A stretch of DNA of 64,000 nucleotides from Anseranas semipalmata (lineage: Eukaryota; Chordata; Aves; Anseriformes; Anseranatidae), in assembly GCA_013399115.1 (NCBI GenBank), contig VXAA01001414.1, positions 38,241-102,240 of the forward strand. The letters run 5' to 3'. The notes beneath the pieces are model-generated. The model was not told the origin of the DNA. It did not search any database and was given only the letters and a program-made list of their open reading frames with translations. Positions within the stretch are counted from its first letter, which is position 1. Every line of letters begins with the position of its first letter. Positions 24,087 through 36,365 of this stretch are shown here, piece after piece. Position numbers and translations under genes: made by a program.

Positions 24087-24237
24087 TCTTCAATGGGTAG
24101 GATTTATACACCTTCTCATAACAATATCCTACTGTCTTTTGTAGGATGTCCATTCTGAAGACCACCTCCTGAAGTTCCCCATCTGTCACATTATCAACAG
24201 TTTTCATACACGTTTCCCAAAGAGAACAGTAATGAAA
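24087..24237 (-). other. Exon-like open segment, 151 bp; low confidence
   Basis: On the minus strand a GTTGTTCCTAG acceptor-like site ends at 24238. The segment then stays open for 50 codons plus one base, and a good donor-like GTAAGG begins at 24086. An in-frame TAG forms the acceptor, so the frame opens exactly at the splice site. The predicted peptide includes WETCMKTVDNVTDGELQEVV and YCYEKVYKSYP, with vertebrate-like codon use. I do not recognise the family. No second exon on this strand is evident, so this may be chance; it is the better of the exon candidates on the minus strand. Confidence 0.2.
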
Positions 24238-25132
24238 CTAGGAACAACACTATGCATATAGTATTTCTCATTATACGACATATTATTTTTACCAATGTAT
24301 CTTCAGAAAACTGTAACAGAGAGGCTGAGGACTAAAGGCAAGAATGCTAACGTATTTGGGCAACAGAAAGACTAGTCTGGGACCTTCAGAGGGGAAAGAA
24401 GAACCTTCCCTGTTACACATGGTGTCACTGTGTGCAATCATAGGGAATGAGCACTGGGAGAAAAGAAGAGGCAATTATTCTTTTTTAAATGGTCTTTCCA
24501 CATAAGCTAGAGAAAAAACACGTTAAAATAGACACTGTAGCCCTAAGAATAGGGAATATGGCACTCCATGAACTCTCCAAACTGTGCCATTTTAGGCAAG
24601 TTGTGATCACAGCTGGAGACTGAAACAAAGAAGGGGATTCATTGTCGCTACAAAAAGCCATAATAACACAAAGGTGTTAAATCTCTGTGCAAACCTTTCC
24701 CATCCACTATTGCAAGCAAGTTTTTACACATAGTTCAGCAAAATAAAACCAGACACTCGCTTTTGAGTGCAGGGCAGTTAATAAAAATTAAGGAGCTGGA
24801 CCACTGCACTGGTGCCACCACAGCACATAATTAAGAAATGAATAAAAGATACTGTGTTGCTCCAGGGCAGAAGGGTCCTAATCTTCACAGAATTGTAACT
24901 GGTAAAGAAACCAGCTTGTGTTGAAGAAACATCTCCCATTGACTGAGCTATTTCAGGTTTGAGCAGACAATCAGACAGTGGCAAGAGGGTCTGAAAAATC
25001 CAGGATGCTCCTATTCGAAGCATTACTACTACTGCTCGAGTTTAAACTCTTCCCTATTTATGCACTTTCCGTGCTTTTAACTGACACTTTAAACTGAACT
25101 ATGACACTGCTGAAGAGTCCCCCTGACATCGC

Positions 25133-25146
25133 AGCGCCACCTGTGC
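25133..25146 (-). promoter_or_regulatory. CTCF-like motif (candidate)
   Basis: agcgccacctgtgc; the reverse complement contains AGGTGGCGCT, which matches the core of the vertebrate CTCF binding motif. The flanking bases fit less well. Single motif matches are common by chance. Confidence 0.3.
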
Positions 25147-25407
25147 TTGCCGTGATAGCTCTCAGCTCCTCTTTATTGCTGACTACAGAACTGTTCTCCC
25201 AGCACTGCCACTCCTCACAGATGTTTTTAACTTGAATATTCCTTCACATCTGCCAGCATTTTCCCCCAGCTAAATTCCCACTAAATGCAGTTTACTTCTC
25301 TAAGCCTCACCAGCTATTGCTCTAAATACATCCCTTTGAAAGAAAAAAATCTCTACCTGCTTTTAATAAAATGTATATCAATAAAAGGAGGATTAAAAAT
25401 CAGTAGT

Positions 25408-25516
25408 CCTAGACTGTTGAGCAAATTTCTTTCCGCCTCAGTTCATTCAACCATAAAATGGCTGTAATATTTACTACAATATCTCAAAGAACAGTTAAGA
25501 GGCTTAATGTTATTAA
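25408..25516 (+). mobile_element. Decayed MIR (CORE-SINE) remnant
   Basis: The order gagcaaatttctttc, cgcctcagttcattcaacc, ataaaatggctgtaatattta, aagaggcttaatgttatta follows the MIR core: 'aagttacttaacctc', 'cctcagtttcctcatctg', 'taaaatggggataatanta', 'aggattaaatgagttaa'. Divergence is high, as expected for a repeat that predates birds. Ends are approximate. Confidence 0.6.
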
Positions 25517-26420
25517 TTCAATAGTACCAATTCTGACTTGCTATGGGAAATATATAATCATTCGAAGTCAATATATATTTGTAAGATTTATAGTTCATGG
25601 TTTTTAGTCGTTAGAATAACATTATTTGCTAGGTTAATATCCCAGTCCCACAGAGCAGAAAGTAGTACCTGTGTTTTAGTCAAGATTATATTTTTCATAT
25701 GATAGCATTTCCTAGCACATCTGTAGCATTTATTTTTCTTATATGGCTGTATTATTAATAAATACTTACTGTCAGTATGTTTATGTAAAGTTATTTAGAA
25801 ACACATTGTTTTATAGAATTTCCTTGGAACAAAATTAATCCTGTTTTAGTGGTATTTTTGTTTGTTTGTTTTTAAATACACATGTAGGGCAGAATCATCT
25901 TTATTTAGCCTTTAGCCAGGTTTTCTCCCCAAGTCTATATATTATAGAAATATTTTCAAAAGAGTAAAAAAAAAAAAAAATACAAGGGGAAGACTCCAGA
26001 AATCATTAACCTCAATGACACAGAGTGTCAATGTAATATGAAAGATCAAAAGAAAAAAAAAATAAAGAAAATCAAAGAAATACTATTTCTAAAATTACAG
26101 AGCTGAAGATGTTCTTTCAAAAGATTGTGAAAAATCCAAAGCTTTATTCTGTAGGCTTTATTTACTATAACATTAACATGCGAGAATTACTGCTGTCTAT
26201 CTAAAGCAAAGAGGGCTGCATTCTGCTGTACATTAAAACCTCTGTAAGAATTATTCTGATCTGTACAAGAGATGCTTGTCAGCCATTTTCAGGACTAATT
26301 GGGCTAAAGTATGGTATGACCTAATTTTTTAGCACATGCCACAGTTTTCACATTCCTAAATGCTTCAGTCTTGAGAGCTTTGTTGTTTTCCATTAGTTAC
26401 AACTTCGTTGTATCCAGCTG

Positions 26421-26431
26421 CCAGCAGAGGG
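26421..26431 (+). promoter_or_regulatory. CTCF-like motif (candidate)
   Basis: ctgccagcagagggag contains CCAGCAGAGGG, close to the CTCF core CCASNAGRKGGC. It lies about 1.3 kb from, and in the opposite orientation to, the motif at 25133. Confidence 0.3.
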
Positions 26432-26881
26432 AGAAAACGTGATATGAAGTCTAGAAATGTAATACAAAACACCATCTCTCATCTGCACTACTGAAATAAA
26501 TATGATGCAGCTTCAACCATTTCTTTTCTAGGACAGGGTACACTCAATGTCAGTTCCCCAGCCCACATGTAATCTTATTAATTCCCCCCTCCCCACCAGT
26601 GTTTCCTCCCTCCCTCCCCTTTTGCCTTTTGTTCCATGCAGGCTGAATCTTTATGAGATGTATAAATAGTGGAAGAATTATGCAAAGGGATTTATTATGA
26701 AACTGGAAATCATTTCATTGACATTAATGGGAAAGTCTGTCTTTTGGAGAGCTCCACATTTCTAGATGCCATTTCCTCTTCTCAAGGTCCCCTAATGCAA
26801 TGAACCAGGGCAAGATGGGAATTGCTTTACCTCTCTTATGTTTCAGAGACACGTGTATGAGATGGGCTGCCTAAGGGCTAC

Positions 26882-26903
26882 TTTTTTTTTTTTTTTTTTT
26901 TTT
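26882..26903. repeat. Poly(T) tract, 22 bases
   Basis: Uninterrupted T run followed by AAATACAAGCAG. Confidence 0.95.
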
Positions 26904-29900
26904 AAATACAAGCAGCAAGTCTCCTACATAGACTTGCTTCTGTTTTATTTAACAATTTGCTAAGCTTACTGGCACACATCTTAATCAGAGACGACCATGT
27001 TCCCTGCAAAAGTTCAGGATGCCTGCCTTCTCCACATGTGTGCGAGCACACAAAGCCATATAATACTCTATTTAAATAAAGTGTTTTCTCATTCCTTCCT
27101 TAGGCATAAAACCTACCAGCTGTAACAGAGACAAAGGGCAGGTAGTTCTTGCTGCTGCCTCATCACCTCGCAGCTTCCAGCACCAGGAGGCTTGGCTGGC
27201 TGGGTCAGGTGTTTGGTCCATTCTGTGGTCATTCTCATGCTCCAGGGGAGGATTCAATTGAGACTGACGACTTAAATGTTCTCTGTGCAGGATCTCCATC
27301 ACCATCAACAGCCTCAAGCATGATATCACGCATCAGCTGCTTTAACTAAGGGACTGGGCATGCACTGGCACAGCCAAAGGGTAGAGCTCCCAGGCATAAA
27401 TTACTTTTTTATTGCTCTCATCTTCCTTAAGCTCTTTGCCCCTTCAGGTCACTCTATTTCTTTCCAGGTGTAGCATGTTACACACAGATGATCATGGGTC
27501 TAATAGCAAGTGATGGCACTGCTAAATCATCCAACACTTCTAGCTGTCTACAAGTGCCCATGAATCATCTGGAATTTTGAGAATTCTTGTTCCAAGGCTA
27601 AATTAAACCAAGCTGGGGGTGGCAATGAGGGAATGACAACCCAGAAACACTGCATCAAACTCCTTGATCATTAAGACACTCACCAGAAACAGGAAAACCC
27701 TGAACAAGGTCCTTACTCCACCAGCAATCAGAGGTTCAGATCTCCTGTACAACAGATGAGAGTTCCTGCTGCTGCAGTATCGACTCCTCTGAAACAGAAA
27801 TTAGGACAAGCCCCTCCCTTCCCACCTATGTCTCCCTAGGTTAGAAGAAACTTCAGAAACTTCAAGGAGAGCAGTTTCAGAATGACAGAGTTGGTCTTGA
27901 ATAGGGCTGAAAAGGAGGGACAAGGTGCAGCAGTTCAAATAATAGTAGCATTACAGGGCAGAAAAGATCAGCAGTGGTATGCAGAGAAGCAGAGGAGTCC
28001 AAGGCTTAACATGTGTATCACATGAGGGGTATTATAATTAAACTTTTCTGCCTACAAAGGCAGCAGGGACCACTTCCACAGTGGGAATGGCAGAGGGAAA
28101 AGTTATCTGTAACATCAGCGGAGGGCTCTTACTTAGGCATAACAGCAGCAACAGTTTGAGTGCTCAGTCAAGGGGAAATATGGGCCATAACAGATTCAGG
28201 ACAGTGCAAGAGGCTTGCTAGCGAGGCCATAGAGGAGAGGAGCCAGCTGGCCCACATGCTGTTAAATATAAGCGGACATGAACGATGTCCTGAGGTTTCT
28301 GTCCACTCTAGCATGGCAACGCTGGACACTCTGAGGCATGAGGCTGTTCTGTACCTTCATTCATGAAGTCATGATAGATCTCTCTGGGCTGGTGAACTGA
28401 GGGCTAAAGAATGGTGTGCTGTTCTGACCAAGGTCTGGTTTGCTTGCTGTAGGGCACCTGCAGAGCCAGGTGACTGCCCCATGCAGAGTTAAGGGTACAG
28501 GCTATGTGTTCCACCATGCTGCTGCATACAGTCTTCCAAGGAAGGACACAACAGTCAAAATACCTTCACCCACATGGTATATGGCAACACACCTGGGATT
28601 GGCCTCAGGAGCATACTTAGGCCAACATTTGGACTAGTACCAGTCTGAGCTTTGCCCTTCACTGAGCATACTAGCACACTGAGGTGCTACTGAGCTTACA
28701 CAACCCTATACAGGAGCATAACATGATACATAAACAGTGCAAAGGACCAATAAAAGTTCAATCAGTACATACATGTATCACCCCTTCAGAAAACAGCAGT
28801 GGAAGCAAAAACACCACCTGTCTTTGTAGGAAGAATGCAGGAGCTCCTGTTTCAAAACTACATTAATCCAGCAATTGCAACTCAATGAAGAGCAATGGGC
28901 AATAAACTTCAAAGACCAGACAGATGTTATCAGAAGAATGGTGCAGCTAGCTAAGCCATTTTTACCTGCATGTAAATTCTGCCAATTTAACAACTTTCTC
29001 CAGAGATTTGTCTACAATCTAGAATTCTCTCATATCAGGAGGGCTTGCATACATGATACATAGATTACTCCAAAAATTCTTTGCGAGCACAATCAGGAAG
29101 AGAAGTCTACATAATGAGAGAATGTCTACATAACTTCTACACTTCAAACACCTGCCATGCAGGCATGTCTGTCGAATACTGATTGTCTCCTAAAAGGTTG
29201 TTTATTCAAGTACAGCAGCTCAGTGCCACTACATAAGCTAGCATCTAAACAGTAGGTTTGTGCAGTATCACTGTCTGGGGTAGCTCATAACTACTTTGGT
29301 ATCCATAATAGTACCTGTAAAGACAACCTCTGAAAGATTGACTTGGATTTATCAATGAGTTGTACAATTCATTGGTCACAATGCCAATGAAGCTAACACT
29401 ACTTTATGTTGTCCAGCAATGGGAGCTAAGGAAATTTTACACTGCCACAATGATATAGAGAAGTTTTCAGGCATGCCTGTTCACTGACAGGTACTGGACA
29501 TGCTCTGGTGCCTACACAGCTCCCAAATCAAAGCCATCAGGTATCTCATGGACTTGGACAGCAGGCGGGGCTCTCCAAGAGATTTGTGTCCTAGGAAATC
29601 AGGCCCCTGGACTTCAATGAGGTCACTGTAGCATAAAGGAAAAAAAACCAGGCCTAGGCTGTGCTAGAAATGGCTTGCGCAGTATTGTGGGTGTTATTTA
29701 ATTCAGCATAGCAAGGACTATTTACTCAGATTATTTATTGTTTCTTTTTTATAAGGCTGTGGCTCATTTTCCCTTAAAAAATCATGTTTCTTACTCATTT
29801 GTAGCTTGCCAGGGGCAAGTAAAGAATAGCAAATAAAAAGAAAGCAAAGGCCTAGCAGGGTAGTTCATTTTAAACTTACACTGCTAGCGGCATTTGCTGC

Positions 29901-30596
29901 TTGTATTACCTTCTACAAATGGGGCAGGCATAGGGAATTGTTTCCCAAGTAGTGAGTCAGTCACATGGAATATTTAGAAAGTACTGATTCACTTCCAGAG
30001 AAGCATGCAGACAGTAAATAAAAGTGTTAGGTGTGGGAATCAGCACGTTTTATAGCATTAGCATGCTACAGAAAAGGCTACAGCCAGTGATAGCGTGCTT
30101 ATTGTCAGCCATACCCATCCCTGGAAAGAAAGCACAATAATAAAAAGATTGATCTCCTGGAAACAATACTTAAAAAGAAAAAAAAAAAAGTAATCCCATA
30201 TTTTCAAACATCCTTCTCCAGCTAATTTTGCCCAAGTTGTTTGTAAGCATAGTACTGCTTAGCATAGATATTTTCATCGCATGTGTTATTACAGCAGAAG
30301 CACAGCAATCTTTGGTAGGGACCATACTAGCCTTAGTTAATGCTAAGAATGGAAAAGACCATCACATTATACAGTCCGGTCTGCTGGACAGCACAGTCCA
30401 TTCACTGAACCAAAAACCTCTTGATTAAAACAGATTGGAATTTGATCCTGAGCATCCACAAGTACCAGCCAGGTAGCTAAGAATGATGAAATGAAGAATT
30501 GACTGAGAGCAGCATCCATACATAGCTGTCCAGATTTGAGTTCTGGTCTCCTTCTGGATCTGATTACATCTCTCCCGTTGTGGTTCAAGGAGGGGT

Positions 30597-30616
30597 GAAA
30601 TAAATAAATAAATAAA
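30597..30616. repeat. (AAAT)n microsatellite
   Basis: About five AAAT units. Confidence 0.9.
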
Positions 30617-31251
30617 AGTGTTAAGAAACTTTAAGGCCTGCAGGCAATTGACTGAACCACAAGATTCACTAGCTGTCTGAATGTACTAAAGACCTGAATT
30701 CAAAACTGAAATGTCATGAATACACCAAGAATGAAGCAGAAAAAAATTGTTTTCTTGATCATTCATCCACAGAGACAGCACAGACTGAAATATACTGTGT
30801 AATGAATTTGAAAGATTCCTAGTGCCCACTCATCAGGTAAACTACCTCATCATTTATTAACCTGCTCCTAAGGGCTTTCTTTTTTGTTCTTTCTCCAGCT
30901 TTGTGGTTGGAAAGCTTCCTTGTATTCAGAAATCAGGACTGATTTGCAGCCGTGAAGTCCCCTTTGAGTATTTTCATTGAAGAGACTTGTGCATGCAAAT
31001 AGTTCAAAAGTCTGTGATAAACCTCTTAAAAGGGTAACAAATAGTTAAATCTCTCTACATGCTAAACTAGTATGTATGGAACTTTTTCTTCTAACATTGT
31101 TGTATCCTTCCATTGATTTCTCTCCAGAAGTTTCACATCTTCTTTCAATCTCTTTTGGACATCACTGACTCTAGTGAGTACTCTAGTACCAGTCCTCTTT
31201 TCTGATAGACTGCAGATCACAAGATTATATCACTGCTTAGCATGTGAAACA

Positions 31252-31279
31252 TATTAGCATGTTAGTAAACATGCTAATA
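31252..31279. repeat. Perfect 12-bp hairpin with 4-base loop
   Basis: tattagcatgtt (31252-31263), loop AGTA, then the exact reverse complement (31268-31279). A partial extra copy (ttagcatgtg) lies just upstream at 31238-31247. Confidence 0.92.
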
Positions 31280-34014
31280 GAAACACTAAAGAGCATCAGG
31301 CTCCAGTTTTTAGGGAAAGCTGCTAGAGACCATGTCTCTTGCACTGCTAGATCTCCATTTTCTGTGTTATCTGTTGACAAGGTAGATTTTAATTCAACTA
31401 ACGTGTCTAATAAATCTCAGAAGGCAAGTTTGCTTGTTTGTTTTTTAATCATAGTACAGTTTTTGTACTAAATCAAAGTAATTTCAAGGGTGGTATGTCA
31501 ACCAGACTTCTAAGTAGATCTACAAAAAACTGTCAAACCACCCCTCAGAAACAGAATAGCCTCCCACTATCACTTAACTCCATTATGTAATTCCAGCCTA
31601 GAATATAATTCCTGAGCATTTCTAAATCTTAGTTCATAACAGCCCATTTTGCTGGCTCAAGTTTTTGAGGGAGCAATGAAGGAAAGAAGGGAGCAAACTG
31701 TCATTTGACTGTGCAGATCACTATGACTACACTCATCACTCAGCAGAGATCACCTCACTTTCCCCCATAGAACTGAACATTCTCATCCTTTATTGTATGA
31801 ACTGGATTTACCCTCAGGTTGTGCTCTAGTACCAAGCATCTCCTGGCTACTGCTTCCCTAGCTACATCTTTTTACAATTTTACCACTTGCATTTATCAGT
31901 CACCCAATTGTCCTTTCACCAATTTCTTTGGCTTCCCATAAGGGACCAGCACTCAAGTTCCATGCTTTTGGGCACTGGAGTTGCTTACAGATACTTTACA
32001 CCCAATGCAAACAGCCATTTTCACATCATCTAAACCAGGTTCTTCAAAATGGGTAAATAGCTGTTTGCTCCACTCTTCACCAGAAGTGTATCTTTTAGAG
32101 CTAGAAAAATAGAATGATATGGTCTAAAAATTTTCTCTCTTCTGCTTGAAGACTGCCAGTTCTCTCTGATGGTTGCTTTGGCTGTAGAAAGCTATCAGCA
32201 AAGCAGGAGCATTAAAAATAAATGCAAGATGTTTCATGTGCGTTATAACACACTGAACCTTCAGAATAAATTATTTATACCAAAGGTTGGATGTGCCATA
32301 ACAGCATCCACCCAGCAGATAAGAAATACATAGGAAATAGGAGAGCAAACCACAAAGACTAATAGAAAGAAGACTGACAGCTACCGCTGCAAGCCTGATA
32401 GGAAAAATAACATAATGCTTAACTAAAATTATTCAAAGAAGGGAGTAAAAGGATGATCAATTCATCTGTTTCCCCCCACCCCCCAGTCAATCTACAACAA
32501 GAATACAAGGACCAGGGGACTTAGCAGAATTACAAATCTGGTATATTTGTTCATGTTATGCATCTATATTTCTATGCAAATAAAAAAAGTCATAGTTGCC
32601 AAGCCTTCACTTAAAAAAAGTGAGACCCAAATTTTCCTATGCAATAATAATATACGAACTTTTAATTTAGTATCTCAGTTCTTACATTGCTTTTATCATT
32701 ATATTAACCAGCACCTTCCAGTAGTACCTTATTAACAAATGGAAGATTAGCCTTGGCCAGGATACTTTCTGAAGGTAGTTGAAGATAAAGCAAAAGATAC
32801 ACATTTAGTATTTTACACAGAACCATATTTTATCTCCATCTCCTTGTTATTAAGGTATGAGGTGGAAGCATTGGCGCAAAAATCCATGATGCTGATCTAG
32901 GGATGCAGGTCCTCTCATACCATGACATGGAAGCAGGAGATAGGGGCCAGTGAGGTAAAAATACTAGGGGGAACTTAATCCAAATCTCTTTAATAAATCC
33001 ATACTTCCACATTCCTTAATCTGTTTTACACCACTGGAGATCAGCTATCTCCATATTCACTGTTTTGAATCAGAGTTCAAAAAGATGATATAAAATAATC
33101 AGTGTTTCAATATGATTTCTAAAATTACCTTTGTATTCTGAAAGCTCCCATCCACCACCAGACAGCTGTTAGGTCAGAATACAAATACACCCTTACAAGC
33201 AAAAACCTTTCAATCTAAATTTTTTCTTATAAGAAGGCAGTCAGAACATTACATCAAGTATATTGCATTTCTGTGAAATATTTTCAGTTGATACCATGCT
33301 GGCAGTGTAAAGGGTTTGGATTTCATGTTAATATAGCTCTCTCTTCCCTCATGGAGACTTGCTAAGCAAGGAAAGTCTGCTAGCTATGCACAGTAGTACG
33401 TAACAAATTTAGGAGTAAAACATTCAAGTCTGTAAAGCTTTCCCATAAAGCAAAGCAACATGGCATAAACACTAGGCATTATAAGCAAAGTTTTACATAC
33501 AAAAATGCTCATCAGATCCTGAAATCTGGTAACCCCTTTGCTTTGGAGAGGATCATGCCGAGGTTGTGGAGGGCATGCACTGGACTGCACTGATGGCCCC
33601 AGTCCATGCTGCATCTACAAACTTTGTTTCCCATGATGGCTAACAGTATTGCTCCACAGCTGTATGTTACATGGGTACAATGAGCTGAGCCAGGTACACC
33701 CTTACATTTGAGTTTCAGTCAAACATTCTACAGAAGGAAATTGTCCATGCACCGTCTTCAGGGCCATCTGTAGGCTATTCGTCATGCTTGGTGAAAGCCC
33801 CTGAACTCAGTAACACCCTGTTTATTGTCCAAGACTGCCACCTAAATATGAGCACAAACTAATCATTTTTTACTGCTGTCACGAGGCTGAGCATGGGAGG
33901 GGAGGATGAAGCTGAGGGCATACTAACTTTCAGTGAAGAACCTGAACCACTACTTCAGAGTTTTTCAGAATGGGCAACAAAGAGGCTGCTCTTGCACTGT
34001 GGGTTGTTTTGCAG

Positions 34015-34136
34015 GCTTCAAAGGCACACTTGTCTACTTTGGATTTTTCATGGACCACTTTGGAAATGTACATACACTGGTATCCTCATTTCAATATTTT
34101 GCTGAAGACAACACTGTCCTTTCTCACTGTAAACAG
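34015..34136 (+). other. Exon-like open segment, 122 bp; low confidence
   Basis: Preceded by a good acceptor (ggttgttttgcag, AG at 34013-34014) and followed by a CAG/GTATAT donor at 34137. Open in the frame that gives FKGTLVYFGFFMDHFGNV and SFQYFAEDNTVLSHCKQ (2 bases plus 40 codons). I recognise no family. All three plus frames are open for 190-240 bp here, which weakens the case because the local sequence is simply poor in stops. It is on the strand opposite to the 24087-24237 candidate, so the two cannot belong to one transcript. Confidence 0.2.
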
Positions 34137-35896
34137 GTATATAGCTCCATGGTATGGGAGAAGCTATGCATATAGCAACTGCTAATAGTTTCAGCTGAAA
34201 TCAGAAGCACATTTAACAAAGCATGAAGCATAGAAACAGATTTATGAAAATAGTTTTACAGCCAAACAAACTATTCAAACCTGCATTGCACTTCTCATCA
34301 AATATATTTGCACACTNTCATGGTATTTTTAGATTCAATTCTCTCATTAACCCCGCTGTGAATTCTGAGTAATTCCAATGACGTCAGGGCTATAATAATG
34401 TAAAAAGCACAAAAAATATAAGGACAATTGTATCCAATATCACCACCAGAATAACAGAATGAATAATGGACAAATTGATGCAGAACTTCAGTGCCACTTA
34501 TGAGTTTCAGTGTTGCAAGGCTATTTTATACCCACTGTGGATGTTGGTCCATTGTCAACAATATTTTCTCACACTTACATTAACTTACCTGTTAGAAACA
34601 ACATTAAAATCTTTAAAAGTGCCATTAAAATCACAGTGATTATTGAGTAAAATAAAGACTTGAGCAGTGATTCATCATTTCATTATAATTAAAAGCTAAT
34701 CGTGGGCCTAAAGAAATAATGTTGGACTTATTCATAACAGTGGGAAAATAGGGTCGGACAGCTTAAGTTAGAGAAAGACTTTTGTCCTTTCACTAATGGA
34801 GAGGATTAAATTACACAATATTTTTTAACTGACACCACCATTTGTACTGCAGCATCAAATGAAAAGTTCAAAATGATCAGCTGCAGCAAGGAAAGTGGAA
34901 CAATGACATTAATAAAAGCACAGAGGTCAGCCATCTTGAGCACATCAGGGAAGTCCAGTTTTGTATAGTTGTTGTTTTTAGACATACGTGACAATTAGTG
35001 TAGCAAAATAAGTTCCTCCCTGCTGAAGCATTTACTGCAAATTGATTCATTAATCTCATTTCCAAAACATGCACAATGGCTAGTACACCTTGATTGGCTG
35101 AGGCAATTTCTTCTCATTAGTGTGTGAATAGCTCAATCTTGTTCACTTTAAATATGGGTCATTTTAACTAAACATAAATACTTCAGCCCTGAGACCCTGC
35201 AAGAATTGTTACCATATTTACATGAGCAATTTAAAGTTCCAACATGTTGGTGATGCTCTGGGCTAGCACCTGCCCAGATCACACCACAGCCATGGCAGAA
35301 GGCATATTGCAATCATAATTTTGAAGATGAAGGCTCAAAGTTCCAAGGGACTTACGGTTAATTCCATTGAAAGACTTCATCTTCTAAAGATGGACACAAG
35401 TAGGTTGAGGCTCCTAAATTCACATGGTGAGTTAGAAAATCCCTGCTGAGTTACTGTCAAAGTCTGAAGCTGCCTGTCCTCACAAGAGGTCTGCCTACTT
35501 GACGGTTTCCAGTGTTTCTACCTACCCATGACCTCCCAGACTGAGATACTTGCCTTGTTCCTCCTGTGTTGTTCTGGTAACATTCACAGAATAGGGTGCT
35601 TTTTTTTGGCATAAGCTCTTTGTGGTATTGGATACACACTCTTTTGCCACATATGTAATCTTGTAGAAGTTTTGTAGGGTCAAGGCCTGTCCATCACAAG
35701 TAGAGGACTGCTGGCAGTAAAGCCAGGCCCTGAAGGAATAGTCTGTGCTTTTGACAGCAAACGCAACTCAACTAGTTCTTGTATTGGCAGGCTGCAGCCT
35801 CTGGCTTCAATAGGTAATCCAACCTAACTCTACCTTCACTGCTTGCCTCTCCTTCATTAAGGAACTTTATTATTTTACTAGAGCAAATATTGGGTG

Positions 35897-36365
35897 AATA
35901 GAATCATAACTCCAATTCCTCTGCCATGATCAGGGACACCTCCCATTAGACCAGGTTGCTCAAATCCCCATCCAGTCTGGCCTTAAATACTTCCATAGAT
36001 GGGGCATCCACAACTTCTCTGGGCATCCTCATCCAGTGCCTCAACACCCTCATAGTAAAGAATTTCTTCCTAATATCTAAACTAAATCTACCCTCTTTTA
36101 GTTTAGAGCCATTACTCCTTGTCCTACCACTACACTCCCTGATAAAGAGGCCCTCTCCAGCTTTCTTGTAGGCCTCCTTTAGGTACTGGAAGGCCGCTAT
36201 AAGGTCTCCCCGGAGCCTTCTCTTCTCCAGGCTGAACAACCCCAACTCCCTCAGCCTGTCTTCACAGGAGAGGTGTTCATCCTCCTTTGATCATCCTTTT
36301 GGCTCTCCTCTGGATTTGTTCTAAAAGGTCTATGTCCTTCTTGTGCTGGGGGCCCTACAGCCCAG
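35897..36365 (-). mobile_element. CR1 LINE, 3' end, minus strand
   Basis: Minus-strand frame 35956-36245 gives the ORF2 C-terminal domain: [46 protein letters not shown] and FKARLDGDLSNLV. It is followed on the minus strand by the 3' UTR (antisense gacacctcccattagaccag). The tail is decayed to about gaatcataactcc at 35899. The coding part ends near ggctctcctctgg-cttgtgctgggggcccta, consistent with a 5' truncation near 36365. No early stop is seen within this domain, but most of ORF2 is missing. Confidence 0.93.

Larger units (their letters stand above)
21277..25407. other. Unassigned non-coding DNA
   Basis: AT-rich, no recognised gene. Holds T runs at 21505-21516 and 21693-21705, an A28 run, a GA repeat and one exon-like open segment (24087-24237 minus), listed separately. 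Confidence 0.6.
25517..35896. other. Unassigned non-coding DNA, 10.4 kb
   Basis: No gene or young repeat recognised. The stretch around 25500-26550 is very AT-rich and has the look of slowly evolving non-coding sequence, but that cannot be judged from one genome. Simple tracts, one hairpin, one CTCF-like motif and one exon-like segment are listed separately; 34317 is an undetermined base. Confidence 0.6.
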
